From an uncultured Collinsella sp. (lineage in GTDB: Bacteria; Actinomycetota; Coriobacteriia; Coriobacteriales; Coriobacteriaceae), in assembly GCA_900548265.1 (NCBI GenBank), contig URKG01000015.1, forward strand, positions 1 through 44,079: a stretch of DNA of 44,079 bases, written 5' to 3'. Below are positions 23,039-31,975 of the stretch, one piece after another. The position numbers and the translations under genes are program-made. The notes below the pieces were generated by a model. The model was not told where the DNA came from. It ran no database searches and saw only the letters and a list, made by a program, of their open reading frames with translations. Numbering within the stretch: position 1 is the first letter of the stretch; each line of letters begins with the position of its first letter.

Positions 23039-23896
23039 CTACTCCTCATCATCCTCGGTGTCATCCTCGTCCTCGAGGTGCTCGAGCAGGTAGCGAAGAC
23101 CCTCGCTCACCTCGTTAGCGGGCACTTTGGCAACATAGTGTGCATCGACGGCAGGCCTCATGATGACGCCCTCGCCCGAAGGCACGCGCATGCTCTCGAG
23201 CTCATCCTCATCCGTACGGGCGATATCGCCGGCAGTCATACGCTGTCCGGTCAAAAGGAAGGTCAGGCGGCAGGCGGCATCGATCGAAATCGAGGCGATG
23301 CGATCGAGGTAGCGCGAGACCATGATGGCGCGACGCAGGTCGTCATAGTTGCTGTCGTCGTCCATAAAATCGCCCGTGTCCATGCGGTTGAAAGTACGGA
23401 AGAACTTCTCATAGGCCGCGTGCACCGGCTCGTCCTCGACGGCCAGATTGCAGATGATGGACATGTCGTTGGTGACGAGCGCAGAAAGCGACGAACCCAG
23501 CACCTGGTAAACAGCCTCGGCCTCGGCCTCAACCGTACCGACGAGTTCCTGGGGCAGCGAGATGTCGGCCTTGACCATGTGACGCGTGGCGCGGCAGATC
23601 TGGCGAACCTTATCGGTCATGCGCTGCAGGTTAAAGTCGACGTAGATGATCGTCTGCAGCAAGCGGAAGTCGGAGGCGACCGGCGACTGCGTAGCGATCA
23701 GGTTGTAGCACACGGCCTCCAAGTTGGCGCAGCGCGCGTCAATCGAAAGCGTGCGCTTCTTGGTCTTGGTGGCGAGCTTGCGGTCATCGGTCACATAGGC
23801 CTTCACGGCGTCGTGAAAAGCCAGATCGACGGCCTCGTAGATGCTCAGCATCTCGTGACGGGCCTCGATGAGCTGACGGGAAAACAGTTTGCGCAT
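23039..23896 (-). CDS. phoU: Phosphate signalling protein PhoU
   Basis: Cytoplasmic regulator that links Pst transport to the phosphate two-component system. The 285-residue product has the two three-helix PhoU repeats (about 8-105 and 115-210), with the metal-binding acidic helices RYLDRIASISIDAACRLTFL in the second and DFNLQRMTDKVRQIC in the first. It is longer than usual (220-240) by a C-terminal tail with GEGVIMRPAVDAHYVAK and a strongly acidic end (EDEDDTEDDEE). The ATG at 23896 has GGAGTG 6 nt upstream. It is the last gene of the pst operon, 92 bp after pstB. No phoR/phoP pair is in the window. Confidence 0.93.
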   Translation of the reverse strand: MRKLFSRQLIEARHEMLSIYEAVDLAFHDAVKAYVTDDRKLATKTKKRTLSIDARCANLEAVCYNLIATQSPVASDFRLLQTIIYVDFNLQRMTDKVRQICRATRHMVKADISLPQELVGTVEAEAEAVYQVLGSSLSALVTNDMSIICNLAVEDEPVHAAYEKFFRTFNRMDTGDFMDDDSNYDDLRRAIMVSRYLDRIASISIDAACRLTFLLTGQRMTAGDIARTDEDELESMRVPSGEGVIMRPAVDAHYVAKVPANEVSEGLRYLLEHLEDEDDTEDDEE

Positions 23897-23988
23897 GGTT
23901 CACTCCAATCAGTTGGGTGCGGTCATGCCGCCCGCACAGTGAATACGCACCGGACCAGGTCCGATCGGATTGGGACTAGTCGCACCGA

Positions 23989-24792
<804 letters not shown>

Positions 24793-24804
24793 GGGACTCC
24801 TTAA

Positions 24805-25710
24805 CTAGCGGCGTTTGCGCGACAGATAACGCGCAAACAGGTTGAAGGCCAGAATAATCGCCATCAGCAAAAGCGCAGTGCCGTAGGCTGCGTTCATGTT
24901 GATGCCGTCATTGGCAAGCAGATAAAGGTGAACGGTCATGGGACGACCGGAATCGAGCGGCGAAATAGGCAGGTTGATGGCCTGACCCATGGTGTAGAGC
25001 ACCACCGCGGTCTCGCCGATGGCGCGGCCGATGGCAAGCACGATGCCGGTGGCGATGCGGCCAAAAGCCGAAGGAAGCACGATCTTGGAGACGACCTGCC
25101 ACTTGGTGGCGCCCAGGCCATATGCGCCCCAACGGATATAGCGCGGAACGGCGCGGATTGCCTCCTCGGTGGTACGCATGACGATGGGCAGCATCAGAAG
25201 TGCCAGCGCCAGGGCGGCCGAGACCATCGAAAGGCCCAGACCCATGGCCTCGACAAACAAGGCGTAGCCAAAGAGGCCCATAACAATGGAGGGCACCGAG
25301 GCCAGGGCATCGGCAGCATAGCGAATAATGTCGACGACCTTGCCCTGCTTGGCGTACTCGGCCAGATAGACCGCAGCCAAGACGGCAACCGGCGTGCAGA
25401 TGAGCATGGCGAGCGCCGTCACGTAGACGGTTGAGACGATCGTGGGCCAAATGCCGCCTTCGGCGTTTACGCCCTGCGGCCAGCCGAAGATAAAGTCGAG
25501 CGAGATATGCGGCAGGCCGTTGATGACCACGTAGGCGATGATGGCGATCAGCACCAGCGTGGTGATATAGGCCGCGGCGCGAAACACGCCGAGCATGATC
25601 TTGTTGGAGAGGTCCTTGTTGATGCGGCCCTTCTTGCCATGGGAAAGGGCACGCTTGATGCGCTCGCGCGACGAGGTCGTATCGACCCTCGTGTCAACGG
25701 AATCGGACAT
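24805..25710 (-). CDS. pstA: Phosphate ABC transporter permease PstA
   Basis: Second membrane subunit of the Pst importer, 301 residues. A 45-residue polar N-terminus with a basic stretch (RERIKRALSHGKKGRINK) precedes about six transmembrane helices. The ABC-permease EAA loop that contacts PstB is TTEEAIRAVPRYIRWGAYGLGATKWQ near residue 178, followed by RIATGIVLAIGRAIGETA. The start at 25710 has GAGGGGG about 5 nt upstream. It starts three bases after the pstC stop, so the two are translated together. Confidence 0.95.
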   Translation of the reverse strand: MSDSVDTRVDTTSSRERIKRALSHGKKGRINKDLSNKIMLGVFRAAAYITTLVLIAIIAYVVINGLPHISLDFIFGWPQGVNAEGGIWPTIVSTVYVTALAMLICTPVAVLAAVYLAEYAKQGKVVDIIRYAADALASVPSIVMGLFGYALFVEAMGLGLSMVSAALALALLMLPIVMRTTEEAIRAVPRYIRWGAYGLGATKWQVVSKIVLPSAFGRIATGIVLAIGRAIGETAVVLYTMGQAINLPISPLDSGRPMTVHLYLLANDGINMNAAYGTALLLMAIILAFNLFARYLSRKRR

Positions 25711-25713
25711 AGC

Positions 25714-26637
25714 CTACCCCCTCTTCTTGGAAATCAGGCGGACGATACCCACCAGTGCAGCGGAGATGATAAACAAGACAACGCCCATGCCAAACAGAGC
25801 CGAGCGGTGCAGGCCCGAGGAATAACTCATGTCGAGCGCGATCTGACTCGTGAGCGTCGAGATGGGGCTCGAGATGCTATCCGGAATGACCGGGGCGTTG
25901 CCCACGACCATGAGCACGGCCATGGTCTCACCGATGGCACGCCCCATACCCAAGACAATTGCATCGACAATGCCCAGCTTGGCTGCAGGAAGCACGACCT
26001 TGTAGATGGTCTGCCACTTGGTGGCACCCATGGCATAGGATGCCTCGCGAATGCCCATGGGAATGGAATTGAGGGCATCGATGGTGAGCGTGGTGATGGT
26101 GGGAACGATCATGATGGCGAGCACGAACCACGCCGTCAGCGCGCCAAAGCCAAGACCGCCGGTCAGCTGCGCGATAAACGGACGGATGATGACCATGCCA
26201 AAGAAGCCGTAGATGATGGAGGGGATGCCCGCCAGCAGGTCGACGGCGGGGCTGATGAGCTTGCGCACGCGCTTGCTGGCAATCTCGACCAGATACACAG
26301 CCGTGCCCACACCCAGGGGCACACCCATGGCGAGCGCACCGACAGTCACCAGACCAGAACCCGCCAGCAGCGACATAATGCCGTAGTGGCCCTCAGAGGG
26401 TGCCCATGTAAAGCTAAAGAAGTCCGCCAGGCCGATGTCGGTAAAGACCGGCAGCGCCGAGTACGTGGTAAAGACAAAAATCAGGATGACGGTAACGACC
26501 GCCAAGAACGCGCAGGCAAAGAAGATCCACTGCAGTGCCTTCTCCTTGAGATAGGTGCTGCGTGACACCAACGCTAACTCACGCTTTTTGGGCACCCGGG
26601 TCTCCTGCTCAATCTGGGGGGTTTCCTGTGCTTCCAC
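25714..26637 (-). CDS. pstC: Phosphate ABC transporter permease PstC
   Basis: First membrane subunit of the Pst importer, 307 residues. About six helices follow a short polar N-terminus; the EAA loop is MGIREASYAMGATKWQTIY near residue 195, followed by GIVDAIVLGMGRAIGETMAV. Two GTG codons can start it: 26646, which would overlap pstS and sits directly on the GGGGA, and 26637, which has GGAG 8 nt upstream and begins one base after the pstS stop. I chose 26637. The ribosome site lies inside the last codons of pstS, so expression is coupled. Confidence 0.95.
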   Translation of the reverse strand: MEAQETPQIEQETRVPKKRELALVSRSTYLKEKALQWIFFACAFLAVVTVILIFVFTTYSALPVFTDIGLADFFSFTWAPSEGHYGIMSLLAGSGLVTVGALAMGVPLGVGTAVYLVEIASKRVRKLISPAVDLLAGIPSIIYGFFGMVIIRPFIAQLTGGLGFGALTAWFVLAIMIVPTITTLTIDALNSIPMGIREASYAMGATKWQTIYKVVLPAAKLGIVDAIVLGMGRAIGETMAVLMVVGNAPVIPDSISSPISTLTSQIALDMSYSSGLHRSALFGMGVVLFIISAALVGIVRLISKKRG

Positions 26638-26638
26638 G

Positions 26639-27475
26639 CTACTCACTCCCCTTTCCGTCGTTGGTGACGGGAATAAAGCCCGCCTCGCGAATCTGCTTGT
26701 CCATCTTTTCGGACGTCACATAGTCGATGTAATCCTGCGCCTGCTGCGAAGGCGTCCCCTTCACAAAGAAGTAAAGGTCACGCGAGATGGGATACCCGCC
26801 GCTTGCAACCGTTTTCTCAGACGCCTCGACGTGATTGACCGAGACAGCCCTAACCGTGGTCTTGGCATTGAGGCTATCGACAAAACCCAGCGAGATGTAG
26901 CCAATAGCGCCACGCGAGCGGGACACGACATCGCGTACCTGGCCCGTACCCGAAAGAACAGCCGAGCGGCGATCGAACGGCGTGCCGTCCATCACGATAG
27001 TGCGGAAGGCCTCGCGCGTACCGGACGCCTCGTCGCGGTTGATAACCTGAATCTTCAGGTCCTCTCCGCCGACTTCTTTCCAGTTAGTGATCTTGCCGGC
27101 GTAAATATCGCGGAGCTGCTCGGTCGAGAGATTGTCGACCGGGTTGTCGTCGTTCACGATGACTGCGATGCCATCGTGCGCGATAACGATTGGGGTCAGG
27201 CCCAAATCCTGCTCGTCGGCATTGAGGCCACGAGACGAGCTAGCGATGTCGGCCGTACCGTTGCTGACGGCCTCAATACCGGCAGAAGAGCCAAGGCCGG
27301 AGACGAGCACGTCAGTGCCGGTCTCTTCCTTAAAGCCCTCGGCCGCGATCTCGGCAATGGGAAGGCAGGTGGTCGAGCCGGCCACGGTAATAGAAGAAGT
27401 AGAAGATCCCGAGGAGCAGGCGCACAGCGTGAGCGCGAGCACTGCTGCGCTCAGGACCGATGCGATCTTTCTCAT
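26639..27475 (-). CDS. pstS: Phosphate-binding lipoprotein PstS
   Basis: Surface lipoprotein that captures phosphate for PstCAB. The 278-residue precursor has a signal peptide with lipobox (MRKIASVLSAAVLALTLCAC, lipid Cys at about residue 20) and a Ser-rich linker. The mature domain shows the phosphate-binding loop ITVAGSTTCLPIAE, a second loop SRGLNADEQDLGLTPIVIAHDG with IAVIVNDDNPV, and the third, NRDEASGTREAF. Its ATG at 27475 shares ATGA with the TGA of pgeF and has no clear ribosome site of its own, so it depends on translation of pgeF. Confidence 0.95.
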   Translation of the reverse strand: MRKIASVLSAAVLALTLCACSSGSSTSSITVAGSTTCLPIAEIAAEGFKEETGTDVLVSGLGSSAGIEAVSNGTADIASSSRGLNADEQDLGLTPIVIAHDGIAVIVNDDNPVDNLSTEQLRDIYAGKITNWKEVGGEDLKIQVINRDEASGTREAFRTIVMDGTPFDRRSAVLSGTGQVRDVVSRSRGAIGYISLGFVDSLNAKTTVRAVSVNHVEASEKTVASGGYPISRDLYFFVKGTPSQQAQDYIDYVTSEKMDKQIREAGFIPVTNDGKGSE

Positions 27476-28272
27476 AGCATCACGCCGATCGCAGCATGGC
27501 GCCCACAGGTCCCGCCCTCGTTGCGATAGGAATAAAAGCGGTCGTTTTGACGCACGGTGGAAAGTTTGGTGTCCGCAATGCCATTCACATCGACACCGGC
27601 ATCCACCAGTGCCTCGCGAATGGCGGCGGAAAGATCGAGCATACGGGAAGCGGCAGCATCGATGCACGCGAACTCGGCGGCAAAGCGATCCATAAGTTCT
27701 TGGGACACCTCGTACTCGTCGCCCAGGATATGGGGCCCAATATAGGCAGAGATGTCCTCCGGCTTGCAGCCAGCCGCCTCGCAGAGCGCTTGACACGCCT
27801 TGGCGGAAATGCGCGCAATCGTGCCCTTCCAGCCAGAATGCACCACGGCAAAACCGTTGGGAGCAACCAGCACCACGGGAACGCAATCGGCAAAGCAGAG
27901 CAGCACGGGTACCCCATGGGCCGTGCAGACAAGGGCATCACAGCCCTCGGCAATCTGCTCGCGAATGTTCTCGAGATCATCGGCGCCATTCGAGGTCACC
28001 GTCACGACATGGTCACCGTGTACCTGATTGGGGACAAGCAAGTTGTGCTCGCACTCGGCGGCGCCCATGGCCTCGAGTACGCGGCAACGATTTTCTTGAA
28101 CGGCAAAGGGGTCATCGCCTACATGCGAGCCCAGATTGAGCGAGGAGTACGCGTCTTCGGAAACGCCACCGGTGCGCTCGGTAAAGGCAAAGCGGACATC
28201 GTGCGTCGCGCCCTCTACCAACGTAACTCCATCATGGTCGACACGCGAAACGTTGTCCGCACGTGCTGCCAT
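27472..28272 (-). CDS. pgeF: PgeF/YfiH family purine nucleosidase-type laccase-domain protein
   Basis: Copper/zinc-bound protein of the YfiH (DUF152) family. Bacterial members edit peptidoglycan precursors carrying L-Ser (PgeF), and relatives have purine nucleoside phosphorylase or deaminase activity. The 266-residue product has the metal-binding His/Cys/His set: LVPNQVHGDHV near residue 85, FADCVPVVLVAPNG near residue 128 and VVHSGWKGTIARIS near residue 144. The C-terminal SYRNEGGTCGRHAA is also typical. The ATG at 28272 has AGGAGG 7 nt upstream. It leads the pst operon and overlaps pstS by 4 nt. The exact activity of this copy is not known. Confidence 0.92.
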   Translation of the reverse strand: MAARADNVSRVDHDGVTLVEGATHDVRFAFTERTGGVSEDAYSSLNLGSHVGDDPFAVQENRCRVLEAMGAAECEHNLLVPNQVHGDHVVTVTSNGADDLENIREQIAEGCDALVCTAHGVPVLLCFADCVPVVLVAPNGFAVVHSGWKGTIARISAKACQALCEAAGCKPEDISAYIGPHILGDEYEVSQELMDRFAAEFACIDAAASRMLDLSAAIREALVDAGVDVNGIADTKLSTVRQNDRFYSYRNEGGTCGRHAAIGVML

Positions 28273-28323
28273 ACTAAAGCCTCCTAATAACACAAGTATC
28301 GCGGCGTCGCCGCGCAGTCCGTG

Positions 28324-28352
28324 TTTATACGGCTGTCATACTTCTTTAAAAG
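28324..28352 (-). promoter_or_regulatory. Candidate promoter of the pgeF-pst operon
   Basis: TATAAA (28324-28329) lies 17 bp downstream of CTTTTA (28347-28352) on the minus strand. The weak -35 fits an activator-dependent promoter. Transcription would start near 28317. Confidence 0.5.
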
Positions 28353-28373
28353 GATACCCGCAGCGGTAGGGAC

Positions 28374-28395
28374 CAAACGTAAAGGGAACGTAAGG
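28374..28395 (-). promoter_or_regulatory. PHO-box-like 11-bp tandem repeat
   Basis: Two adjacent 11-bp units, CCTTACGTTCC and CTTTACGTTTG on the minus strand, agree at 8 of 11 positions. Their core is TTACGTT. They end 21 bp before the -35 of the pgeF-pst promoter, a place and period typical of PhoP binding sites (11-bp direct repeats). Confidence 0.45.
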
Positions 28396-28425
28396 AAATT
28401 GGAGGCTTTCGTTTACAAACGAGAA

Positions 28426-28456
28426 ACAAAAAGGGCGCATCCATACGGACGCGCCC
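28426..28456 (-). terminator. Terminator of ftsZ
   Basis: GGGCGCGTCC and GGATGCGCCC (one G-U pair, GTAT loop; stem 28433-28456) are followed on the minus strand by TTTTTG. It ends the ftsZ transcript before the pgeF-pst promoter. Confidence 0.9.
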
Positions 28457-28482
28457 CTGTGCAAAACAATGCGAAGAACGAC

Positions 28483-29637
28483 TTAGAAGCTGCCACGCTT
28501 GAGGAAGTCGGGAAGCTCAAACTGGTCGTTACCAAAGTTGGGCAGCTCGGTACCGCCGACGTTGCGAGTCGGGGCAGCCTGGGCAGGGCTAGCAGCCGGA
28601 GCGGTGCGCTGCGGCTCGGCAGAAGCAGCGGCCTTGCTCTGGGACTGCTGAGCAGCGAAGAGCTCGTCCTGACGGTTGACGTTGGAATCGGAGAAGCCCG
28701 TGGCGATAACGGTGATGCGCACCTGGTCGCCCAGGGACTCGTCGACAACGGTACCAAAGATGATGTTGGCCTCGGGGTCGACGGCATTGGCGACAACGTC
28801 GGCGGCGTCGCTGATCTCCTGGATGCCCAGGTCCTTGGAGCCGGCGATGGAAAGCAGGACGCGCGTGGCGCCATCGATGGAGCTCTCGAGCAGCGGACTG
28901 GAGATAGCCTGCTGGGCAGCGTCGACGGCACGAGTGTCCCCAGAAGCGGTACCGATACCCATCATGGCGGTACCGGCCTGCTTCATGATGGTCTTAACAT
29001 CGGCGAAGTCCAGGTTGATGATACCCGGGACGGTGATGAGGTCGGTGATGCCCTGGGTGCCCTGAGAAAGGACGCCATCGGCAATCGCGAACGCCTCGAG
29101 CATCGTGGTCTTCTTCTCGGCGATGTCGAGCAGCTTGTCGTTAGGGATAACGATCATGGTGTCGACGCAATCGGAGAGGGTCTTGATGCCCTCCTCGGCG
29201 CTCTTCTTGCGCTTGCGACCCTCGAAGGTGAAGGGCTTGGTCACGACGGCGACGGTCAGCGCGCCGACCTCGTTCATCGCGATATCGGCAACGATGGGAG
29301 CAGCGCCGGTACCGGTACCACCGCCCTCGCCGCAGGTGATGAACACCATGTCGGCGCCAGCGAGCGCCTCGGCGATATCGTCGCGGGACTCATCGGCAGC
29401 CTTGCGGCCAACCTCGGGGTTGGCGCCGGCGCCCAGGCCGCGGGTAAGGTCGGTGCCGATGTGCACCTTGATATCGGCATCAGAGATCGCGAGCGCCTGA
29501 GCATCGGTGTTGATGGCAACAAACTCGACGCCGCGGATGCCCTCTTCGATCATTCGATTGACCGCGTTGGTACCGCCGCCACCGACGCCGACCACCTTAA
29601 TGACGGCAAGGTAGTTGTTGATCTCTGTCTCGTGCAT
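28483..29637 (-). CDS. ftsZ: Cell division protein FtsZ
   Basis: Tubulin-like GTPase that forms the Z-ring. The 384-residue product has the nucleotide-binding GVGGGGTNAVNRM near residue 18, the tubulin signature GGGTGTGAAP near residue 104, and the T7 catalytic loop NLDFADVKTIM near residue 203. After residue about 315 comes a short Ala/Gln/Pro linker and the C-terminal peptide FELPDFLKRGSF, which in this class probably binds SepF. The ATG at 29637 has GGAGGACC at good spacing; ten upstream codons are not supported. It is the last gene of the dcw cluster, 199 bp after ftsQ, with no ftsA before it. Confidence 0.98.
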   Translation of the reverse strand: MHETEINNYLAVIKVVGVGGGGTNAVNRMIEEGIRGVEFVAINTDAQALAISDADIKVHIGTDLTRGLGAGANPEVGRKAADESRDDIAEALAGADMVFITCGEGGGTGTGAAPIVADIAMNEVGALTVAVVTKPFTFEGRKRKKSAEEGIKTLSDCVDTMIVIPNDKLLDIAEKKTTMLEAFAIADGVLSQGTQGITDLITVPGIINLDFADVKTIMKQAGTAMMGIGTASGDTRAVDAAQQAISSPLLESSIDGATRVLLSIAGSKDLGIQEISDAADVVANAVDPEANIIFGTVVDESLGDQVRITVIATGFSDSNVNRQDELFAAQQSQSKAAASAEPQRTAPAASPAQAAPTRNVGGTELPNFGNDQFELPDFLKRGSF

Positions 29638-29758
29638 GTCGGTCCTCCGAACAAAGGTTATAGCCATAGCATGGGTTGACCCCTGCGCACATTAACCTTC
29701 AGGTTGAAAGTAAATGCAAAGGTAAACCGTATTATGTTTGCACATTATGAACGTATCA

Positions 29759-29772
29759 GTCAAATAATTGAC
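29759..29772. promoter_or_regulatory. Short palindrome upstream of ftsZ
   Basis: GTCAAATAATTGAC is a perfect 5-bp inverted repeat with a 4-bp centre, about 125 bp upstream of the ftsZ start, in AT-rich DNA between ftsQ and ftsZ. It could be an operator or lie in an ftsZ promoter; the function is unknown. Confidence 0.3.
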
Positions 29773-29779
29773 CGTGAAA

Positions 29780-29830
29780 ACCAAACAAACCAGATAAACG
29801 GCGTGGTATGGCCCCTCAACAAAGCCGTTT
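29780..29830 (-). terminator. Weak terminator or attenuator between ftsQ and ftsZ
   Basis: A 7-bp stem (AAACGGC/GCCGTTT; 29796-29802 with 29824-29830) with a 21-nt loop is followed on the minus strand by ATCTGGTTTGTTTGG. The long loop and broken T-run make full termination doubtful. Confidence 0.35.
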
Positions 29831-29836
29831 AGGATA

Positions 29837-31102
29837 CTAGGCGGTCGGTGCGTTCCTAAACGTGTAGTTGCCCGGAGAGCGCACATTGATATAGGTCACG
29901 CCCTCTACCTGCGAAAGCAGCTTGGTCACGATGCGTTCTTTCTTGGCGATATCGTCCGAATCGCCCAGCGACACCTCAACGCCGTTGTCGAGATTTGCCG
30001 AGATAGCCTCAACGGAAGGTGTGGAAATATCCTTCACCTGGTCCAAGAACTCGCTCGAAAAACCGCGTGCGTAATCCAGGCCGGCCTTGACGGCCTTGGA
30101 GCTCACCGCCCGACCCGAAACCGGTGCGACATCGGCCGAGACGTCAGTCAACAGCACGGCGCCGTAGTGCTTGGCAAGCGCCAGGGCCGCATCGATGCCG
30201 GTCAGGGTGTTGGCACCCTCCCCCGATGTAATGACGTTCCCCTGGTCGTCCACCTCGACAGACGTCGACAGCGGAGCGATCCAGGTGTCATCGTCTCCGA
30301 TAGCCCAGGCAAGGTCGTCGGAGCTGATATACGCAATGGCGGTAACTTTACGCTCCGTCGGCGTGATGATAAGCGTATGGGGAAACTGGCGCTGGACATC
30401 CACGCCCGAGACCCATGGGTTTTGCTTGAGGCCCTCGGTGATCTGATCGGGATCCACGTTAAAGAGCGACGTGTTCTCGGGAAGACTGATGAGCTGCATG
30501 GCGTCGTGCTTGGTCACATGCTCGCTGCCATGAATCTGAATATCGGTGGCGGAGAACAGGCCAGAGTTGATGACGACGATGGCAATAATGGCAAGTACGG
30601 CCACGGCTGCCAGGATGCCGCCCGCGATTTTGCCCTTACCCTTCATGGCAGAAGCGGCGTCGGTCGCCTTACCTGCCATGGCACCGAGCGATGACAGAGG
30701 ATTGATGCCCTTTTTTGCCGAAGACGCCTTGGCGGCGGGTACCGATGTCAGTGAACGCGGCTTAGCGCCAGCCAACGTACGGCCGGCATGCGGCGCACGA
30801 GCTCCCAGCGAAGGCTTGGGCGTCGCCATGGATCGGGAGGTCTTGGTGCCCATCGCCGGCTTGGGCGTCACCGAAGGACGCGGAGCCGGACGACTCGTCT
30901 TTTTAGAAGCGGGGCGTCCCCCCAGCTGAGAGCCGACGACCGGGCGCTTGGCAGGACGGACGGACCCAACAGACTTGGAGGGCATGGCGGGCTTATGTTG
31001 AAGCTGGGCAGGTGCGCCGGAACGCCCTCCGGCGCGGCGGAAGGTTGGTTTCGATGCTCTAGAAGCCGAGGAATTTAACTTCCGGTCTGAGCTCGATGCC
31101 AT
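29837..31102 (-). CDS. ftsQ: Cell division protein FtsQ/DivIB
   Basis: Bitopic divisome protein that holds FtsL and FtsB and controls FtsWI. The 421-residue product has an unusually long basic N-terminal tail (about 1-155, rich in Ser, Pro, Ala, Lys, Arg; repeated PKPxMGTKT and KPSLGAR pieces). A single transmembrane helix follows (about 158-180, GILAAVAVLAIIAIVVINSG), then the POTRA domain (LFSATDIQIHGSEHVTKHDAMQ) and the FtsQ beta domain (NPWVSGVDVQRQFPHTLIITPTERK). The ATG at 31102 has GGGAGG upstream and overlaps the end of murB by 44 nt; start sites inside the tail are possible. Confidence 0.93.
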   Translation of the reverse strand: MASSSDRKLNSSASRASKPTFRRAGGRSGAPAQLQHKPAMPSKSVGSVRPAKRPVVGSQLGGRPASKKTSRPAPRPSVTPKPAMGTKTSRSMATPKPSLGARAPHAGRTLAGAKPRSLTSVPAAKASSAKKGINPLSSLGAMAGKATDAASAMKGKGKIAGGILAAVAVLAIIAIVVINSGLFSATDIQIHGSEHVTKHDAMQLISLPENTSLFNVDPDQITEGLKQNPWVSGVDVQRQFPHTLIITPTERKVTAIAYISSDDLAWAIGDDDTWIAPLSTSVEVDDQGNVITSGEGANTLTGIDAALALAKHYGAVLLTDVSADVAPVSGRAVSSKAVKAGLDYARGFSSEFLDQVKDISTPSVEAISANLDNGVEVSLGDSDDIAKKERIVTKLLSQVEGVTYINVRSPGNYTFRNAPTA

Positions 31103-31970
31103 ACGCCTCCCTCACCTTTCCGTGCACATGCCTGATAACCGCGGCCACGTCATCGGCCGAGGCGGTTCCGTTATTAACGATAAAATTAGCGTGTACGGGC
31201 GAAACTTCCGCACCGCCAACCGAAAAACCCTTTAATCCACAATCCTCAATCAACTTGCCCACGCTTGCGTCGGGCGGATTGCGAAAGACCGATCCGCAGG
31301 ATGCACGGCCCATGGGCTGCGTGCGCTTGCGGCGCGTCAGGTACCGCTCCATACGCTCGCGAATGTCTACCTTGGGCGCGGGCTTGAGTTTAAGCACGCA
31401 CTCGAGAATGATCTCATTACGCGGCAAGCTGCACTCGCGATACCCCCAAGCGATCTCGGACCCTGCATAGTGCTTAATACCGGACGCCGGATCAAACGTG
31501 ACCACGTCCTCGATAAGGGAACCGATCCACTCGTTCCGCGTACCTGCGTTCATGGACACGGCGCCGCCGACCGAACCGGGAATACCGACCGCGAACTCAA
31601 GGCCCGAAAGCCCGCGCGACAAGGCGTCGTTGACCAAACGCGCGAACATCACGCCCGCACCAACGGTCAGCGTGCAGCCGTCCTCGGCAACAACCGTGCG
31701 CTGAAACTCACGTCCCAGCGAAATAACGGCGCCGCGATAACCGGCATCGGCAACCAACAGGTTGGACCCCTTGCCGATAATCACCCACGGCACCTGCTCG
31801 CGGTCAAGCACCGCCACGGCGCGACGCAGGGCATGGTAGCTATGGCACGTCACAAAGAGGTCGGCCTTGCCGCCGATACGATAGCTTGTATGGCGTGCAA
31901 GACGTTCGTCCTCGACCACGTCCGTGTCGATCATGCCCGAAAGCGCCATGACGGCGTTAAACAGACCCAT
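31059..31970 (-). CDS. murB: UDP-N-acetylenolpyruvoylglucosamine reductase
   Basis: FAD enzyme that reduces UDP-GlcNAc-enolpyruvate to UDP-MurNAc with NADPH. The 303-residue product is the type II form (as in Gram-positives). It has the RHTSYRIGGKADLF start, the FAD-binding IIGKGSNLLVADAGYRG near residue 66, GIPGSVGGAVSMNAG near residue 128, the catalytic Ser in RASCGSVFRNP near residue 222, and the C-terminal VHANFIVNNGTASADDV with a catalytic Glu in LRPEVKFLG. The ATG at 31970 comes 5 bp after the murC stop and has no strong ribosome site, so it probably depends on murC translation. Confidence 0.96.
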   Translation of the reverse strand: MGLFNAVMALSGMIDTDVVEDERLARHTSYRIGGKADLFVTCHSYHALRRAVAVLDREQVPWVIIGKGSNLLVADAGYRGAVISLGREFQRTVVAEDGCTLTVGAGVMFARLVNDALSRGLSGLEFAVGIPGSVGGAVSMNAGTRNEWIGSLIEDVVTFDPASGIKHYAGSEIAWGYRECSLPRNEIILECVLKLKPAPKVDIRERMERYLTRRKRTQPMGRASCGSVFRNPPDASVGKLIEDCGLKGFSVGGAEVSPVHANFIVNNGTASADDVAAVIRHVHGKVREAYGIELRPEVKFLGF

Positions 31971-31975
31971 GGAGG

